A DNA stretch of 64,000 nucleotides, taken from NCBI GenBank assembly GCA_005406025.1, contig BGZK01000219.1:496001-560000 (forward strand), read 5' to 3'. The stretch's first letter is position 1; every line of letters starts with the position of its first letter. A program made the position numbers and the translations under genes. A model generated the notes under the pieces. That model did no database searches. It was not told the origin of the DNA and was given only the letters and a program-made list of their open reading frames with translations. Source of the stretch: Eumeta japonica (taxonomy: Eukaryota; Arthropoda; Insecta; Lepidoptera; Psychidae). Below, in pieces: positions 13,755 to 26,100 of this stretch.

Positions 13755-16700
13755 CAATTTCACCTTATATTGATTGCGCTTTGTTGTGAAAAATGTTATT
13801 TTATTATTATATATTTTGCTCCCGTCATCTAAACAAAATAAAATATGCACACCAGTTTTTAAATGCAGTTATAAATTTTTAAACACAAAAACTTTCATCA
13901 GTAGATGAGTATTTGCGGAAGGCTCGAAATACAGACAGATAGACAGATATAAAAATGAAAAATCGGTGATTTAGAAACGGGAACACTTATACATAGTCTT
14001 ATATGTTAACTCCCTTTATATGTATATACTTTGAATCCACAGACTCTATGACACTTCTATTACATTTTTGTAATAGCGTCGATATTAATATCAATATAAT
14101 GTAAGCAAATATATGCAAATTGAAACCAATATATAAAATAGTTACATCTACCTAGAACTTATCAATTACCATGGAATTGTTGTTTATTAATAACGTAAAG
14201 TTGGTAAATTCCGAATGTTAACAAGGCAAGAAAATAAAATTATACAAAAATAAATAAGTATTTATTCTAAAGTTTTCTTTATTATTGTAAAGCACACCGC
14301 ATGTAGAACCGCAGAAGTACGACGCCCTATGCACCAGCGGGGTGCTTACTATGACATATTTAGCGTCACCACCTGATCACGCGAGATGGAGCCGCCTCTA
14401 GCCTATTTAGATCGTAACCAGTCGAGTGAGGCTGCGCCGGCGCAAGCTTGTTATAGCAAACGCGAGCAGGTGCCGCTCTGATATACACAGTGACCGCACT
14501 GTCACATCAGTACTGAGATGATATGTACATAGAAAATAATAAATGACAACCTGTATAGTTTTTTCTATAAGGATTTCTTTTTAATATGCTAGAAGTAAAA
14601 ATATACCTAAGATTCAAACATTTTCTAATCATTATACAATACACGATATTATTCACAAAGATTCTGTATTATGATTAAACATGCAGTAATTATTTTAAAA
14701 CAAGATCGAGAAATATTCAAGTATTTTTATAAGCCCTGAGTACAGATGAAATAAACGAGTGACACTATACGTACTGGATTTATGTATTTGTCCAAGGCGC
14801 GGGCGCAGATCTCTGCTCATTACCGGCGATAATGGTGGATGGATCTCTACAAGTTTAATGCATTAACTCGGCAACCGGCCACTTTTATAAGACTACTGTT
14901 AAGCTTTGAAACTGTGTTATAAAATAATTTTATAAAGTGATTGTTGACCTTGGAAATGATTACATAAAATAAATATATTTTATATAAATAGCACAGATTG
15001 TAGAAAGTATCTTACTTTGTCTCTGATGACGTTCTCGACGTCGCAAATTGTTAAGAATTACCCGATGGCTGAATAACCATTACACCAATAAAATACATAA
15101 AATTATAATAAAGGAAACAATCAGAAAATAAAATACAAATCTGATGAAAAGTGAATTTGAAACAAGGAATGTCGATTTAATTTCACGTTAAGAAGTAATC
15201 AACGAAACGCATTTTTTAGAACAGAAATTAATGAAAGAAAATGGAGATCGACTTTCTCAATATTATGTTGACATAAAGAATAAACGTTTTCCTTTATCAA
15301 AAACTAATCAAATAATTCGTGTGTTCAAAAAGGAGTCGCTGGAGGGCATTTTACTAAGCATATATCAAAATATCCGAAATGCGCATTAATGTCACAGCGG
15401 AACGGCCTAGGTTACCTATAAGATGCTAATCTAAACCCGTCGCAGTCTTTCCCAATCGATAAAATTAAATGCACGCGCGTCACTGATCATAACAGACACC
15501 TGCCCGTGTTTTAAATCGTCCGGTCCGCAGTCCGTGCTGTATACGCAGTTGTCCACGTACTAAATTGAAAGCACGATATTACACCCTTAAATATAATTTA
15601 ACACGGCGAACTTGCATTTTTTTATTCGGCCTCTTAAATGATGAAAACAAAATTTTAAAGATAAGCCGGCGAAGTGTGAAGTTGATTTCGCGGTTCGTGT
15701 TTCGTTACGCATTTTCCCAAAGAAATTTGATTTTTATTGATACAATTTATACAACTCTATGGAATATTGTTGTAAAAACAAACCCAGTATTCGATTTGAA
15801 CAATAGCATACTATAACACTTGTGGCTCTTTTAAAAATTTTTATAATATCTATTTTGTTACTGAAAAAACTATCTATAACTTATCGTGTCGCTACTTTCT
15901 GCGAATTTGCCTTAGGATACTTTCACGATTAGATAAAAATTTAACAAAGTGGTAAATATATCTTTTGAAATGGTCCTCGAAAAAGCTTTCATTTGATAAT
16001 ACCAAAAAAAAGTAATTCTCTCTTAAAGTTTGAACTTCATATCTGCATGGGGTCCTGCTAACTAACACCGAATAGTCTAATGCAAAATAAATAAATGTTC
16101 GCGAAAGATAGACAACTACAGGCGCAAAGGTGATACCGAAGGAGTTCCATTTTTGGGTAATTGCATTAAGAAAAATCCTCGTAGATTTAATGAATCAAAA
16201 AACGTACATAATTTGAATACCTTTGCATTTTAATGTTTCGTATAATTTATTTAAGTCACTAATTCTATAAATCGACGTTACTGTATCCATCAGTTATTAT
16301 AGACTGAAATACCGTTCCAACGACGCATTGCCAAATGGACCAAGTTCGACACATTTTGAGAAGTTTTAGAGAATAACTATACTATTACCACAGATAAGAA
16401 TCTTCATTGAACGTCATTTAGATGAATCATTACTAATGTATAGAAGACTAGTCGTGAATTTAGTCAACTGAGAACGTTAGAAAAACTTAGAAAGCAATTT
16501 GAGCTATTTAGCGAATTTCCATTTAATTATTATATAAACAAATATCTACTACGAATTTCGGCTCAGTTTTCGGCTCGCTACTATCTCATAAACTTGGGTT
16601 AATAAAATAATGGCCACCTTTTTACATATTAATATTTATGATAATTTTGTCAAAGTTAATTCTTACAGCTTCCATCCAAAGTTAGAATCTATTTAACAAT

Positions 16701-16964
16701 GTTACGACTTTCTGTTTAACAAATCTTTGATTTCTGATGTTTCGCTGTATGTTATATGGTTTTCAATAAGACCTAGTTTTGGAGTATGAACAACAGAGAA
16801 ATTTATTTTTTCCAAAAACATCTTTATTACTTTTATATCATAAATATGTCAAAGTATATATGTTTTTATGTTTGTCTTTGTTTGGACGATAATTAAATTT
16901 TGCATAAGGGTGAAAGGGCGATGTTTTGGAAATGACGCAAGATACTTTTTAAACACGAAGTCTA

Positions 16965-18275
16965 CGAGGGCTGGTATTTATGTATCCAGAACTGGCGACA
17001 TACGGAACAATATTTAAAATGTAATTACAACATTTAAAAATGGGAATCCTTGGCTATACAATACAGTTTGTTTCATGTAACTGTCAATTATTCAACCATT
17101 GTGGCGTCATTTTGAAAATTGCGAGTCTTTATCACCATGGATTTAACTCGTAAAAATTTTGGTGCGATGATTTATTATGATTTTCGGAGGGATTAACTCA
17201 AAAAAAGTGCATCGATCCATTCACTTCGACTTTTATGGTTGAAGCACCATCGAAAATTACTGTGCATCACTGGTTTAGTGAATTTAATTGTGGGCGGTCT
17301 ATGCCCCCGAACGCATTTAAAGAAGATCGCCCTAAATCGATTGTTGTACTACAAAATATCGATGCTGTGCGAGAACTAATAATACAAAATCGTTATATTA
17401 CATATCGGGAGACAAACACGTCCCTGGGCATAAGTCTGACGGGCATATATAACATATTACACAAAAATTTGGCTGTAAAAAAAATTCTACAAGATGGATT
17501 CCGCACAACTTGAAAATTAATCAAAAACAGGATCGTATCTACTGGTGCAAAAAAAGAATAATAAAAAAAATACAATCATGGTGCGTCAAACGATGTTTAT
17601 AATACGTACACAGGTGATAAATCTTAGATCTATGCGTATGACCCCGAAACTAAACAACAGTCGACGGTGTAGGTGTTCCAAGACTATCCGAACCCAACAA
17701 GTGATTCGTGCCAGAAGCACTTTGAAGCAAATGGCTGCCTGTTTTTTTTTGTTGTATAAGTGGACATGTGATTACACTACCACTAGAGAATCGCAAAACG
17801 GTTAATTCAGAGTGGTACACAGTGATTTGTTTGTCAGAAGTCTTTGAAAAAATAAGAAAGAATAACCGACAACGCAGAATCATTCTTCATCATGACAATG
17901 CTAGCCGTCATACGTGGGCAAAAACAGTTCGATTTTTGGAAGGTTAAAATATGGAATTGTCGGGTCATCCGCGTACACCCCGATTTTCCACCCAACGATT
18001 TCTATTTATTCCCAAGCGTAAAGAATAAATTACATGGTTAACGTTTTTCGAGCCGCGAAGAAGGCGCGAAAAAGCCGCGTTCGCGGGACGCGTTTAAAAA
18101 TGCACGTTTTGAAGATACCTCAATCAGAATGTAAAAAGCACTATAAAAATCGGTTTCAGCGTATGCAAAAGTGCATCGATCATCAAGACAAATGTTTTAA
18201 AAAGCAATAAAACCATTTTAAATGAAAGATGTTTGTTTCTTTTTAATATTCCGGACACATAATTAGCAGCCCACG
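16965..18275 (+). mobile_element. Decayed mariner transposon, full length with both ends
   Basis: A 1311-bp Tc1/mariner element. The terminal inverted repeats CGAGGGCTGGTATTTATGTA and CGTGGGCTGCTAATTATGTG (plus about nine more bases) match at 22 of 29 positions, and both ends abut TA (16963-16964 and 18276-18277), the mariner target duplication. Length and content (one transposase reading frame) are typical. The mismatched ends and broken gene show it is old and immobile. It lies in the putative SRF intron, antisense to SRF. Confidence 0.85.
17137..18210 (+). pseudogene. Mariner transposase pseudogene
   Basis: The element would encode a mariner DDE/D transposase of about 345 residues. It starts MDLTRKNFGAMIYYDFRRD and then hits a stop. 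17235-17513 reads EAPSKITVHHWFSEFNCGRS, then NIDAVRELIIQNRYITYRET and SLGISLTGIYNILHKNLAVK, the helix-turn-helix DNA-binding region. Later pieces are YTGDKS (first catalytic Asp kept), VIRARSTLKQMAACFF, RIILHHDNASRHT (second Asp), then PDFPPNDFYLFP (third, D34D type), and RMQKCIDHQDKCFKKQ before TAA at 18208-18210. Several frameshifts and internal stops separate the pieces, so no functional protein can be made. Confidence 0.85.
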
Positions 18276-18309
18276 TAGTAAAATGGTAACTGATCAGTAA
18301 CAACATTGT

Positions 18310-18432
18310 CCAAGGAAGGATCGGCATCAGAATCACATGAAATCGAAACGAAGAGAATGACTGAAATCGAAATCGAGAGCGGTAGCGGAATCGGAGAGCA
18401 GTGGAATCAGAATCAGAACCGAGAGGAGTCAA
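18310..18432. repeat. Degenerate hexamer repeat, GAATCN/GAAATC type
   Basis: Imperfect 6-base periodicity (ATCGAAATCGAGAGC, AATCAGAATCAGAACC). It resembles, in reverse complement, the tracts at 31750-32050, 36965-37085 and 52885-53010. It lies just beyond the 3' end of the mariner. Confidence 0.55.
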
Positions 18433-19189
18433 CGCGCACCACCACGCCGCTAGTCAGTACGTGCCGAATATAAAACCCGCTGACATCACTGTTGTTCAAC
18501 AGTCGAAGAAAATATGATAGGCGCCAACGCTCCTTAGCTCAACACGCGTTTGATTCCAACGCGAACTCACGCGAACGCGTTTCACGATACACGAATCGTC
18601 ATTTCGCTTCGTAGCAGTGTAGCTGTGTATCGTCGTCTGAATTTGTATAAATGCAAAAAAGAATAATAAGCTTTATAAATGAAATGGGAACAGAGAAATT
18701 TGACAGAACTTGATCTCTAAAAAAAACTTGCGAAAAGAGCATTCATATTTTTCTGAAAAAAGGAAAAAAAATGAATATTTCGTTATTTAAATTTATTCAT
18801 AGAAATTAATTTCCGTATCATTCGATCTTAACAATCAATTCGTCTTGCGTTACTGAAATAATTTTTAGCAAATTTAGTTCTTACGTTATCGCTGCTCTTC
18901 TTACAGCTAGTCAATATTAAACTTTTTCTAACTTGACAGTGTTAATTCAAACAAACAATACTACAGAAACTAATATTAGTGCGCACGCAAGAGCATTTGT
19001 TCACACGTGGCCCTTTAATTTTGGTACGTACATTGTGGGTACAATACGTAGTCTAAAGCTAAATTTATCTGCGCATATAATAAAAGGGGGAACAAAAAGA
19101 CACGGTAAAAAGTAATTATTTCCGACCTCCAATTAGGTGTCGGATTAACATAAAGACTAATTAAAAACCTCAATTTCGGTAAACGACAA

Positions 19190-19465
19190 CTCCGCGGACC
19201 TCATTCGGACATGAAGTCGAGGCACGCGCCGGCGCGGTCGTGCGCGGGCTTCGTTTTCGCGAAAACCGGCATCGAATCGTAACGAAGTCGTGACGCCTCG
19301 AAAACGCTTTGAAGTCCGCCGAAGGGCCGGGTAACGAACCGATAAATCGGCGGATTAGTCGCCGAAGGATCGCGTCCCATCATCGCCGCGACTCGTCTCG
19401 TGCGGCGGCCGGGCGCGTCGGACGACCGATTGAACGCAGTACCAGGGAGGCATGTCCGCGTAGAA
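19190..19465. promoter_or_regulatory. CpG-dense noncoding island
   Basis: GC-rich block with a long but unrecognised open frame on the minus strand. No MADS-box or other domain is visible and flanking splice signals are not convincing. Candidate cis-regulatory DNA. Confidence 0.3.
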
Positions 19466-19689
19466 GGCCATAACAAATTTTAATGGATATTATTTGCTTT
19501 AGTCCCACCAAACTACGAATACATTTTATATACTAGCTGAAAGCATGGCTTTGCAGGGATTCGCGAAGTTGGCAATACGACATATGTAATTAAAAAAAAA
19601 TACATTAATTCTAAGATATAATGTGTGTATTAAATGATAATATCTAAAGATATGATTTACAAATTAATACTGTTAAACGAAATAAATAC

Positions 19690-19935
19690 AGTCACGCCTG
19701 TCCCACCGGCCCACGTATGTTAAACACTCGTGCGTTGTCGTGTGCGATTCCGAGCGCCGGCCGCCGCGGCGTACCCTTCCGGGATCTTTTTATTACTGAT
19801 CGAGGGTTTCGACCTTAGACTGTTCGCGCCGGCACGGCACCGATAGTAAAGACGTTTACGAGGGACGTCATCGATGCGATAACGTCCGGGATCGGCAACT
19901 TCGCGTCCTCTGAAGCACCTAGCGAGGGGTTTGAT
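19690..19935. promoter_or_regulatory. CpG-rich noncoding island
   Basis: A second short CpG-rich block close to the previous one, ending a few tens of bases before a SINE fragment. No coding evidence was seen. Confidence 0.3.
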
Positions 19936-19975
19936 TGAACTTAAATTGTTATTATTATATGAAATATTGGTCAAT

Positions 19976-20046
19976 TTACTCGAGGTCAGGATCGAACCCG
20001 CGCGATTGAAGGCAACGCTCTCGACTACCGAGCCACTGCTGCTCCA
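19976..20046 (-). repeat. tRNA-derived SINE head
   Basis: Read on the minus strand, it contains an A-box-like TGGCTCGGTAGTCGAGAGC and a B-box-like GGGTTCGATCCTGACC in tRNA order and spacing. It does not fold as a complete tRNA (the 3' part of the acceptor stem is missing). Related pieces lie at 31620-31700 and 48690-48760. Confidence 0.6.
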
Positions 20047-20458
20047 TCGTATAGGTCACAAGAGTATTTAATGTTTTACCACAACACATTTTCTAGTTTC
20101 GCTATTATATTTAAATACTGCTTACAACAAAGAAAGTCGGGAAAACGTCAGTGAAATTATACGTTACGCGTCATATTTTAATGTGAAAGACAGAAATATT
20201 CATTATTTCGATCTTCTATATGAACTTAATAAGTATTAACGGTTTATTAATGATTTAGCTGCTTATTTTTGAATACACACGTAGTATATTTAGAACTAGG
20301 GGAAAAAAGAAAATAAGTTGGTTTAGATATTTAAAATACAACTTTCCAATTTCTTAACAGTCATAAGCCTTGACGTTGGGCTCACGTGACAGCGAAATAG
20401 GCATACGGAAATAAAATATTTTCCTAGTCTCTAAAATTTATCAATGATTTCATTGCTT

Positions 20459-20516
20459 CTGATAACGCGTATGTGAAGGAAAATGTTTTTTTTTTCTTTC
20501 ACGTACGCGTTATCGG
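20459..20516. repeat. Inverted repeat with 20-bp arms
   Basis: TGATAACGCGTATGTGAAGG and the reverse complement of TCTTTCACGTACGCGTTATC agree closely around an A/T-rich loop with a poly-T run. Probably a small foldback element. Confidence 0.55.
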
Positions 20517-21359
20517 AACGTGTAAATGAAGAAAATAGTCTCTTGGAAACAGTGATTTCTAAAAGAGAAAAAGGAACGAAGTAAATACGTTTAGAAAAAC
20601 CAAGTTTTTAATAAAAAGGAGAAATAAATTAAGAACCGGTTTGTTTCGGGGAGGCCGAATTTTATACTAAAACAAATGCTTTCTCTATAGGAAATGACTT
20701 CCACCCATTCACATTTGTTAGTCATTGCAGAACGAATATTGAACTATCGATTCAGATTGTAATATATTATTTGTAATGTAATATATTGTTATTTATTTAT
20801 TTATTTGAACTTCCAGCCGAAAAATAAACTTTTCGCACAACTCACGATTTTAAAAAATACATTTCTCTTGAAATGTCGATAATTTAAAGTACCTAGACAT
20901 CTTTTGAACGAATAGATAAGATTAAAATCGAATTTGAGACATTCATTCTAAAAAGTGAACTTACATTTTGTGTACACTTGACATCAATCAGCCAGGTGAT
21001 CATGAGAACTTTAAAAGCAAAACAATCAAAAATCGATTGACAAGAAAATAAATAGTCTCAATTTATAATAAAAATGCGTCAAATAATGAAAACTCAGTAG
21101 AAATCGATTCACTTGTCGAGAGATTCAAATTTTACTGGTTTGGAAAACAAGATTTGAGTCGTCGTGATTATTTTTTCTATACATAATAATAATTTTATTT
21201 TTGCAAATTCTTGCGTAAACGTCAAAACACGCATCTACTAAGCATACATGTATTGCAATACATATATAATTGAAATTTCTGTACACAGAAAACAGATGTC
21301 GCTGTCTGTATGCACACCGTACTTTGTTCGTTTGATAAGAGCATTCGCCTCCCCGTATT

Positions 21360-21500
21360 CCTTTAGCCCTGGTAATTGTGCGCCGAGCGTGCGGCGCTGT
21401 TAGCGCACCCACTTCGGTTTTTGTTGCGCGCGCCGTTGTCGCCGCCGCCGTCGCGCCGCCGCGACGGTGAAAAGTGCCAAATATGGCTACAAAATTACTA
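21360..21500. promoter_or_regulatory. CpG-dense block with CArG decamer
   Basis: A short very CG-rich stretch (GCCGCCGCCGTCGCGCCGCC) ends directly beside CCAAATATGG at 21477-21486. It lies in the putative SRF intron and is a candidate SRF-responsive element. Confidence 0.4.
21477..21486. promoter_or_regulatory. Second CArG box, identical decamer
   Basis: CCAAATATGG, preceded by TG and followed by C, matches the promoter copy at 29850-29859 over 13 bases (TGCCAAATATGGC). It fits the SRF consensus exactly. Function is inferred. Confidence 0.5.
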
Positions 21501-21929
21501 GGAGCGCAGCAGAAATGAGGAATCTGAAACGCGACTCCCGAAATAAGCTTATGTTTCTCGCCATCTATCGGTATAATAATGCACTGTTTCGACTAACGAC
21601 GTGGTGTAAGCGGCCACTACCGTAGCGCCATAGAGCCGGTTTGGAGATGAGAGAAAACGAATATTCATGGAACGTACTTTGGAAATGAACCTATTCAAGT
21701 TAGGATGGGCGACTGTTCGTTCGACAATCGTCACTCTCGTCTAAGAGTGGTGCAGAAAAACGATCACTACATCAAGATTTTGGAGTAGTTAATTGCGGTA
21801 CACCAATAAAAGTGTACAATAGTCATTTATATTAAAACTATTAAATAAGTTTCTCTACATGATATAATTAATATAAGAAAATAATGTACAATTATTATCG
21901 TACGAGACAACGAAAACGCTAATAAAAGC

Positions 21930-22110
21930 GCACACGCGGCGGCCGCTCGCTACATTAAGCATCAGAAACCGCCCCGGGCCGTGAGATATGGGTCGCAGAT
22001 GTGCGCCCGCGCCGTAATTAGTGCGTGCGCAATAAATAATTGTTCCATTAGAGAAAGGCCCGTTCCCGGCGAGGTCGGTGCGGTGCGACGTCCATCATGT
22101 CCTGAATTTT
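21930..22110. promoter_or_regulatory. CpG-rich block with TAATTA-type sites
   Basis: CpG-rich DNA containing GCCGTAATTAGTGCG and a nearby AATAATTG, which resemble homeodomain-binding cores. A smaller CG-rich stretch follows at 22440-22570. No coding evidence. Confidence 0.3.
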
Positions 22111-23440
22111 TTTCCCCCGACAAGAACTATTTATTGTACTTTAAAACCAAATTAATCGTACATCACCTCCATGGTTTATTGACCGCCGCAAAAGGGCTGA
22201 CTTACGATTATGTTAAATAAAGTATAAACGTTCACGATTCAACGATACGCAAGTATTTCGACTTATTTATTTGTGCCATTGTCCGATATAGGTAATTTTT
22301 TTTATTTGTTATCTAATCGTTTCATAACACTGCTAATATTTAATTTAATTGCTAAAGGTTCAAGGCATTTAACATTTTTCATTTTGGGCACTTTTTCTTC
22401 CTCAAAAACGTACAACGTAACATAACATAAAATAACATCACGTACCGTGCGGTGTGGGAAAATAGCCCTCGTGCCATCTATACCGGCCGCTTTGGTCCTA
22501 ATTAATTTACTAATTGTCGTGCCGTCGTCCCGTCGGGGCGCTCGACGACCACGACCCGGAGGTATCACGACTCCACACCACAGAGATAATCGTTATATTA
22601 ACATTATTAAAATCTTACTAAAGAGTTTATCTACATCGAAAATGCATAAATTGCTTGAAAATCAGCTCGTTAGAACTAATAATCGTGCCAGTATGGGAAG
22701 CAGCTAATTTTGTTTAAGGAAAATCGAGCGTATTACACATAAACACGACTTTTTACAAGTAAATCATGAATAATTGTGAACTAGTTCGCTTTTAAAGAAT
22801 ACTGCTCTGTTTAGAACAGAATTGTAGTAACTCTCGGCCTTGGCCTAATTGTAGTATGTCAGCGGATTGAAATACGAGGCCTCGTTTTCGAATGGGCCTC
22901 AGTGTTACAACGCACAATATATAGATAGAGATTTAGTAATTCAAATAACGTTATTGTAATTGAGGCGCTTAATCGTTTACATATATTTAATAACCTGTAA
23001 CGAAAACGTAACGTATTACTATACAATTTTCATGTTTTTTTATTTCATCACTATTGTATGTAATTTTCTCGGGTGGTAACACATACCTTAAAGGTACATA
23101 CGTTAAGTAGGCTTTGCTTGTAGATTTTAAAGCATTCAAACATTCCGCAATGTGACATTCGAAAACGGTAACAATCGAAGGGTTTCCCTTGTCTTGTCAA
23201 TCGTCTCGCTTTTGAATTTGTGTTTGCCAGCTGTTTTTTAAGAAGCCGCTCTCGTTTTCAGAATGTATCGTTGATATTTTTTAAGTATACCGGTAGTTTA
23301 AGCGGCCGGAGCACGTTCGGTATGTTCATCATCAGGTTAGGTACGATCAAGACAACTTTACTCATGTTTGGTTTGTTCAGATCATTCTTACGTGTATTCT
23401 TTTATAATATTACCTGCAATTTGTAACGTTGTTCTTACAG

Positions 23441-23625
23441 CGGTGTGCTTTAAACTTTGATTTGAAACAGTTAACTGCTAACTGTTAAATATTGTCATTT
23501 GTGACATTATTTTAATGTCACAAATGCTAGTATCTCTAAGATTGCCTTAGATATTTTGACATGTTTAGTTTTTAACTTTAAAAATTAGCAGTTAACTATT
23601 GAAAATGAGACTTTGAAACACACCG
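23441..23625. mobile_element. 185-bp MITE with about 41-bp terminal inverted repeats
   Basis: The left end CGGTGTGCTTTAAACTTTGA and the right end, read in reverse complement, CGGTGTGTTTCAAAGTCTCA, continue to a shared AGTTAACTGCTAA. Inside, CATTTGTGACATTA and its reverse complement form a perfect hairpin at 23496-23526. No coding capacity. If two more bases are counted the ends begin CARCGG, which is hAT-like, but no clear 8-bp duplication is seen. Confidence 0.75.
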
Positions 23626-23959
23626 TTGATATCGTACATACTTTATTTATTTATTAGGCCTATTTTTAATTATCACTCGTCTTCCGTGTTGCTCATATCT
23701 ACTTATCGACCTTGTCTATACGTCTGGAATATTCTCTTTGCAAAGGATGGAAATGCATTCCTTTTCACGTTTTTTTTTGTCAAACGTCATTTCATCTATA
23801 AAAAAACGAGAACGGAGCAAAGGACAAAAAGAAGTCAAGAACCCAAGAACGACAACGTCAAAAACTAAAAAAGAATCTGGAAAATCCAGGAAATGTGGAC
23901 AAGTGCTTGGCATGCTCTTAATCCTATGTTAAAACCTTCTCGGGTACGAACTTGTTCCA

Positions 23960-24140
23960 CAAACTTTAAAATAAGCGAACCGCCAAAGAAAGGGAAGCCG
24001 TAGCGGCACTATTCACCGGAGGAGCCGGACCACACGAAGGGAAGGAGCCCTCTTGCCGGGCCAGCAGACGGCGGAGCCCGCCGGCCCCGCTTATCAAAGA
24101 AGGATACGACGACCACTCGCAGTTCATATCTGAACAGTCC
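23960..24140. repeat. GC-rich insert, probably part of an interspersed repeat
   Basis: An abrupt GC-rich purine-heavy segment (GAAGGGAAGGAGCCCTCTTG, then GACGGCGGAGCCCGCCGGCC) in AT-rich DNA. The family is not recognised. A further CG-rich patch with no recognised content lies at 24590-24730. Confidence 0.3.
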
Positions 24141-25827
24141 TGTTTCCTCTACGGCGTTATTGTTAAGCCTCCACTTCTATACGGATTTAATATATTTCGA
24201 ATATACTTCCGATATTACACGTACATGTAAAATCCTAGTTATATCTATTTTTAAATACTCATGTCATGGTATTTATCATCTACCGCCATCGCCCACCCCA
24301 CATCACCATTAGGCTAGTCGTACGCTGACCTACGACCCGACCTGTTTTCTGCTCTTATTATATACACATATTTATGATAATATTTGGTAAACTCCACTTC
24401 CTGCCCTAGCTCTCGCGGTATCGTGCCAGTTTTACATTGAAATTATAACCTAGAAATGTCAACTTCTTAAAATGTCTACGTATGTCAATAAAAAATACTC
24501 TGGACTTTCAATGATAATAAGCCGCTAAGTTTTCAGACGGTCTGGTACGAATTCTTATCTAAGACGTTAACAAATCTACAAGAACGCGAACGAATCCATG
24601 AATCGACCTCGCGGCTAACCCCGTGGCGCGCGCGGTGTCCGCTGGCAGCCGCAACAAACGCGGTCGTGTTGTTCCGCCGGCCCCTGGGGCGCCTCGATTA
24701 ATACCACCCCGGGCGGAGGTATTGTTCTACCAAGGATTGCCGGGGTCGAGAAACTTTCGACCCGTAAGAATAAAAAATTCGGTGATTTATTTCAGTATAG
24801 TCTAGTAGTCCATAGAATTTTTACAAACCTCCATCTACTGTTCAAATTCACCTGTAAAATTCGAGCCAAATCTCGCAAGCGAGTTGGTGCAGTTTCACGC
24901 AAACGATTCAGCTGATTTGCACACATTCTAGTTTTGGTGTCAATACAATATCAGATTACCTTTTTAGTTCATAACCACCTTAATACGAGTGTCAAATGAA
25001 TGAACTTGACAAGCAAACAATAAGATAATTAATACTGAATTGGAATGTGGCAGCCCGGAAAAATGTGAATATTATTTCTGCATAACATGAGTGCCCAAGG
25101 AGAGTTTAAAAAAACAAAATACGTGACAAATTCTAATTTAATATGGAGGATGCCCAAAGATGGCGGATTAAATTTATCTATCATGGGTATCAAATGAAAG
25201 GATTTGAAAAGTAAGAACAACATTATTCGGAATTAATGCTGTAGGTAACATTAATAAATTTACCGTAAATTTATTAAAAGCGATTCATTATTGCATTATT
25301 CCGTCAGATGGGCGTCGTTAACTATTCGTCTGCAGGCTGTCAAGGAGGACGGAGGCTCTAAAACCAAACCCGGATCGAAGTTAGCGTCAGGCCGGAGTGA
25401 GGCGAGACTTGAAATAAGCAGTTAAATGTGATGCAACTAAGACAAGGTAGTGTCGTGCCGTGGACTGGCATTAGTGTTAAAAAATACATTCCAGGTTCCA
25501 CAGGGCACACCCTGTTTTTATTTAACCTTTATCCTTCTAACCGAATGTTTTTCTGTTTATTTATGACTTCAACTTTTCGCTGATGGACAAGTTTGTGTTG
25601 CTCGGTCAAATCTTTAGAACGGTTTATTCCTTAAAGAGCTTGTAGCTTAAAACTAACAGAAAAAGGCCTAACAATGCATTTATTAGAAATTCAAAGATTG
25701 AGACATAACCAAAAATAATAATATAAATAATAATAATAAAAAACCATTTAAAAAACAATGTACACCTGTACCTACCAAAACGAATAAAATAGGTAACTTC
25801 AAGTCATCGCTGATATAACATAAACTC

Positions 25828-26100
25828 CCGCCTATTTCACAGAAGGGTAGGCAAAGACTATAGGTTTGCTACGGTCTCTGCATATCTCTCTTGCTTTTCT
25901 AACATGTATGAATCTTTTCATACAAGTTAACAGTTTCACATGCGGAAAATTTGGCCCTTTTTTAATATGCCACCAATTTAGTCTGCATAAGATTTTCTAG
26001 GACGAACCTGGACGACCTCTCCATCACACACATTCGCTCCATAGATTTGTTTCGTCAGTCTACTTTCATTCAACTTGGCTAGATGGCCAAACCACCACAA
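25828..26100 (-). pseudogene. RTE-like LINE, 3' end of the ORF
   Basis: On the minus strand the sequence reads WWFGHLAKLNESRLTKQIYG, then ANVCDGEVVQVRPRKSYAD and a stop, and after a frameshift VRKAREICRDRSKPIVFAYP ending SVK and TAG. This is the C-terminal region of RTE-type reverse transcriptase proteins (WFGH..RMNESRLTKQIY... and AREICKDR...). It is 5'-truncated, has stops and is inactive. It is the same family as 59610-60480. Confidence 0.7.

Noticed and set aside
19201..19476. 91-codon minus-strand frame as the missing second SRF exon
   Set aside because: It contains none of the expected MADS-box continuation (AYEL, LVASETGHV, TFATRK types).
19976..20046. True tRNA gene on the minus strand
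   Set aside because: A- and B-box-like motifs are present but acceptor and T-arm pairing is incomplete, and related SINE copies occur in the window.
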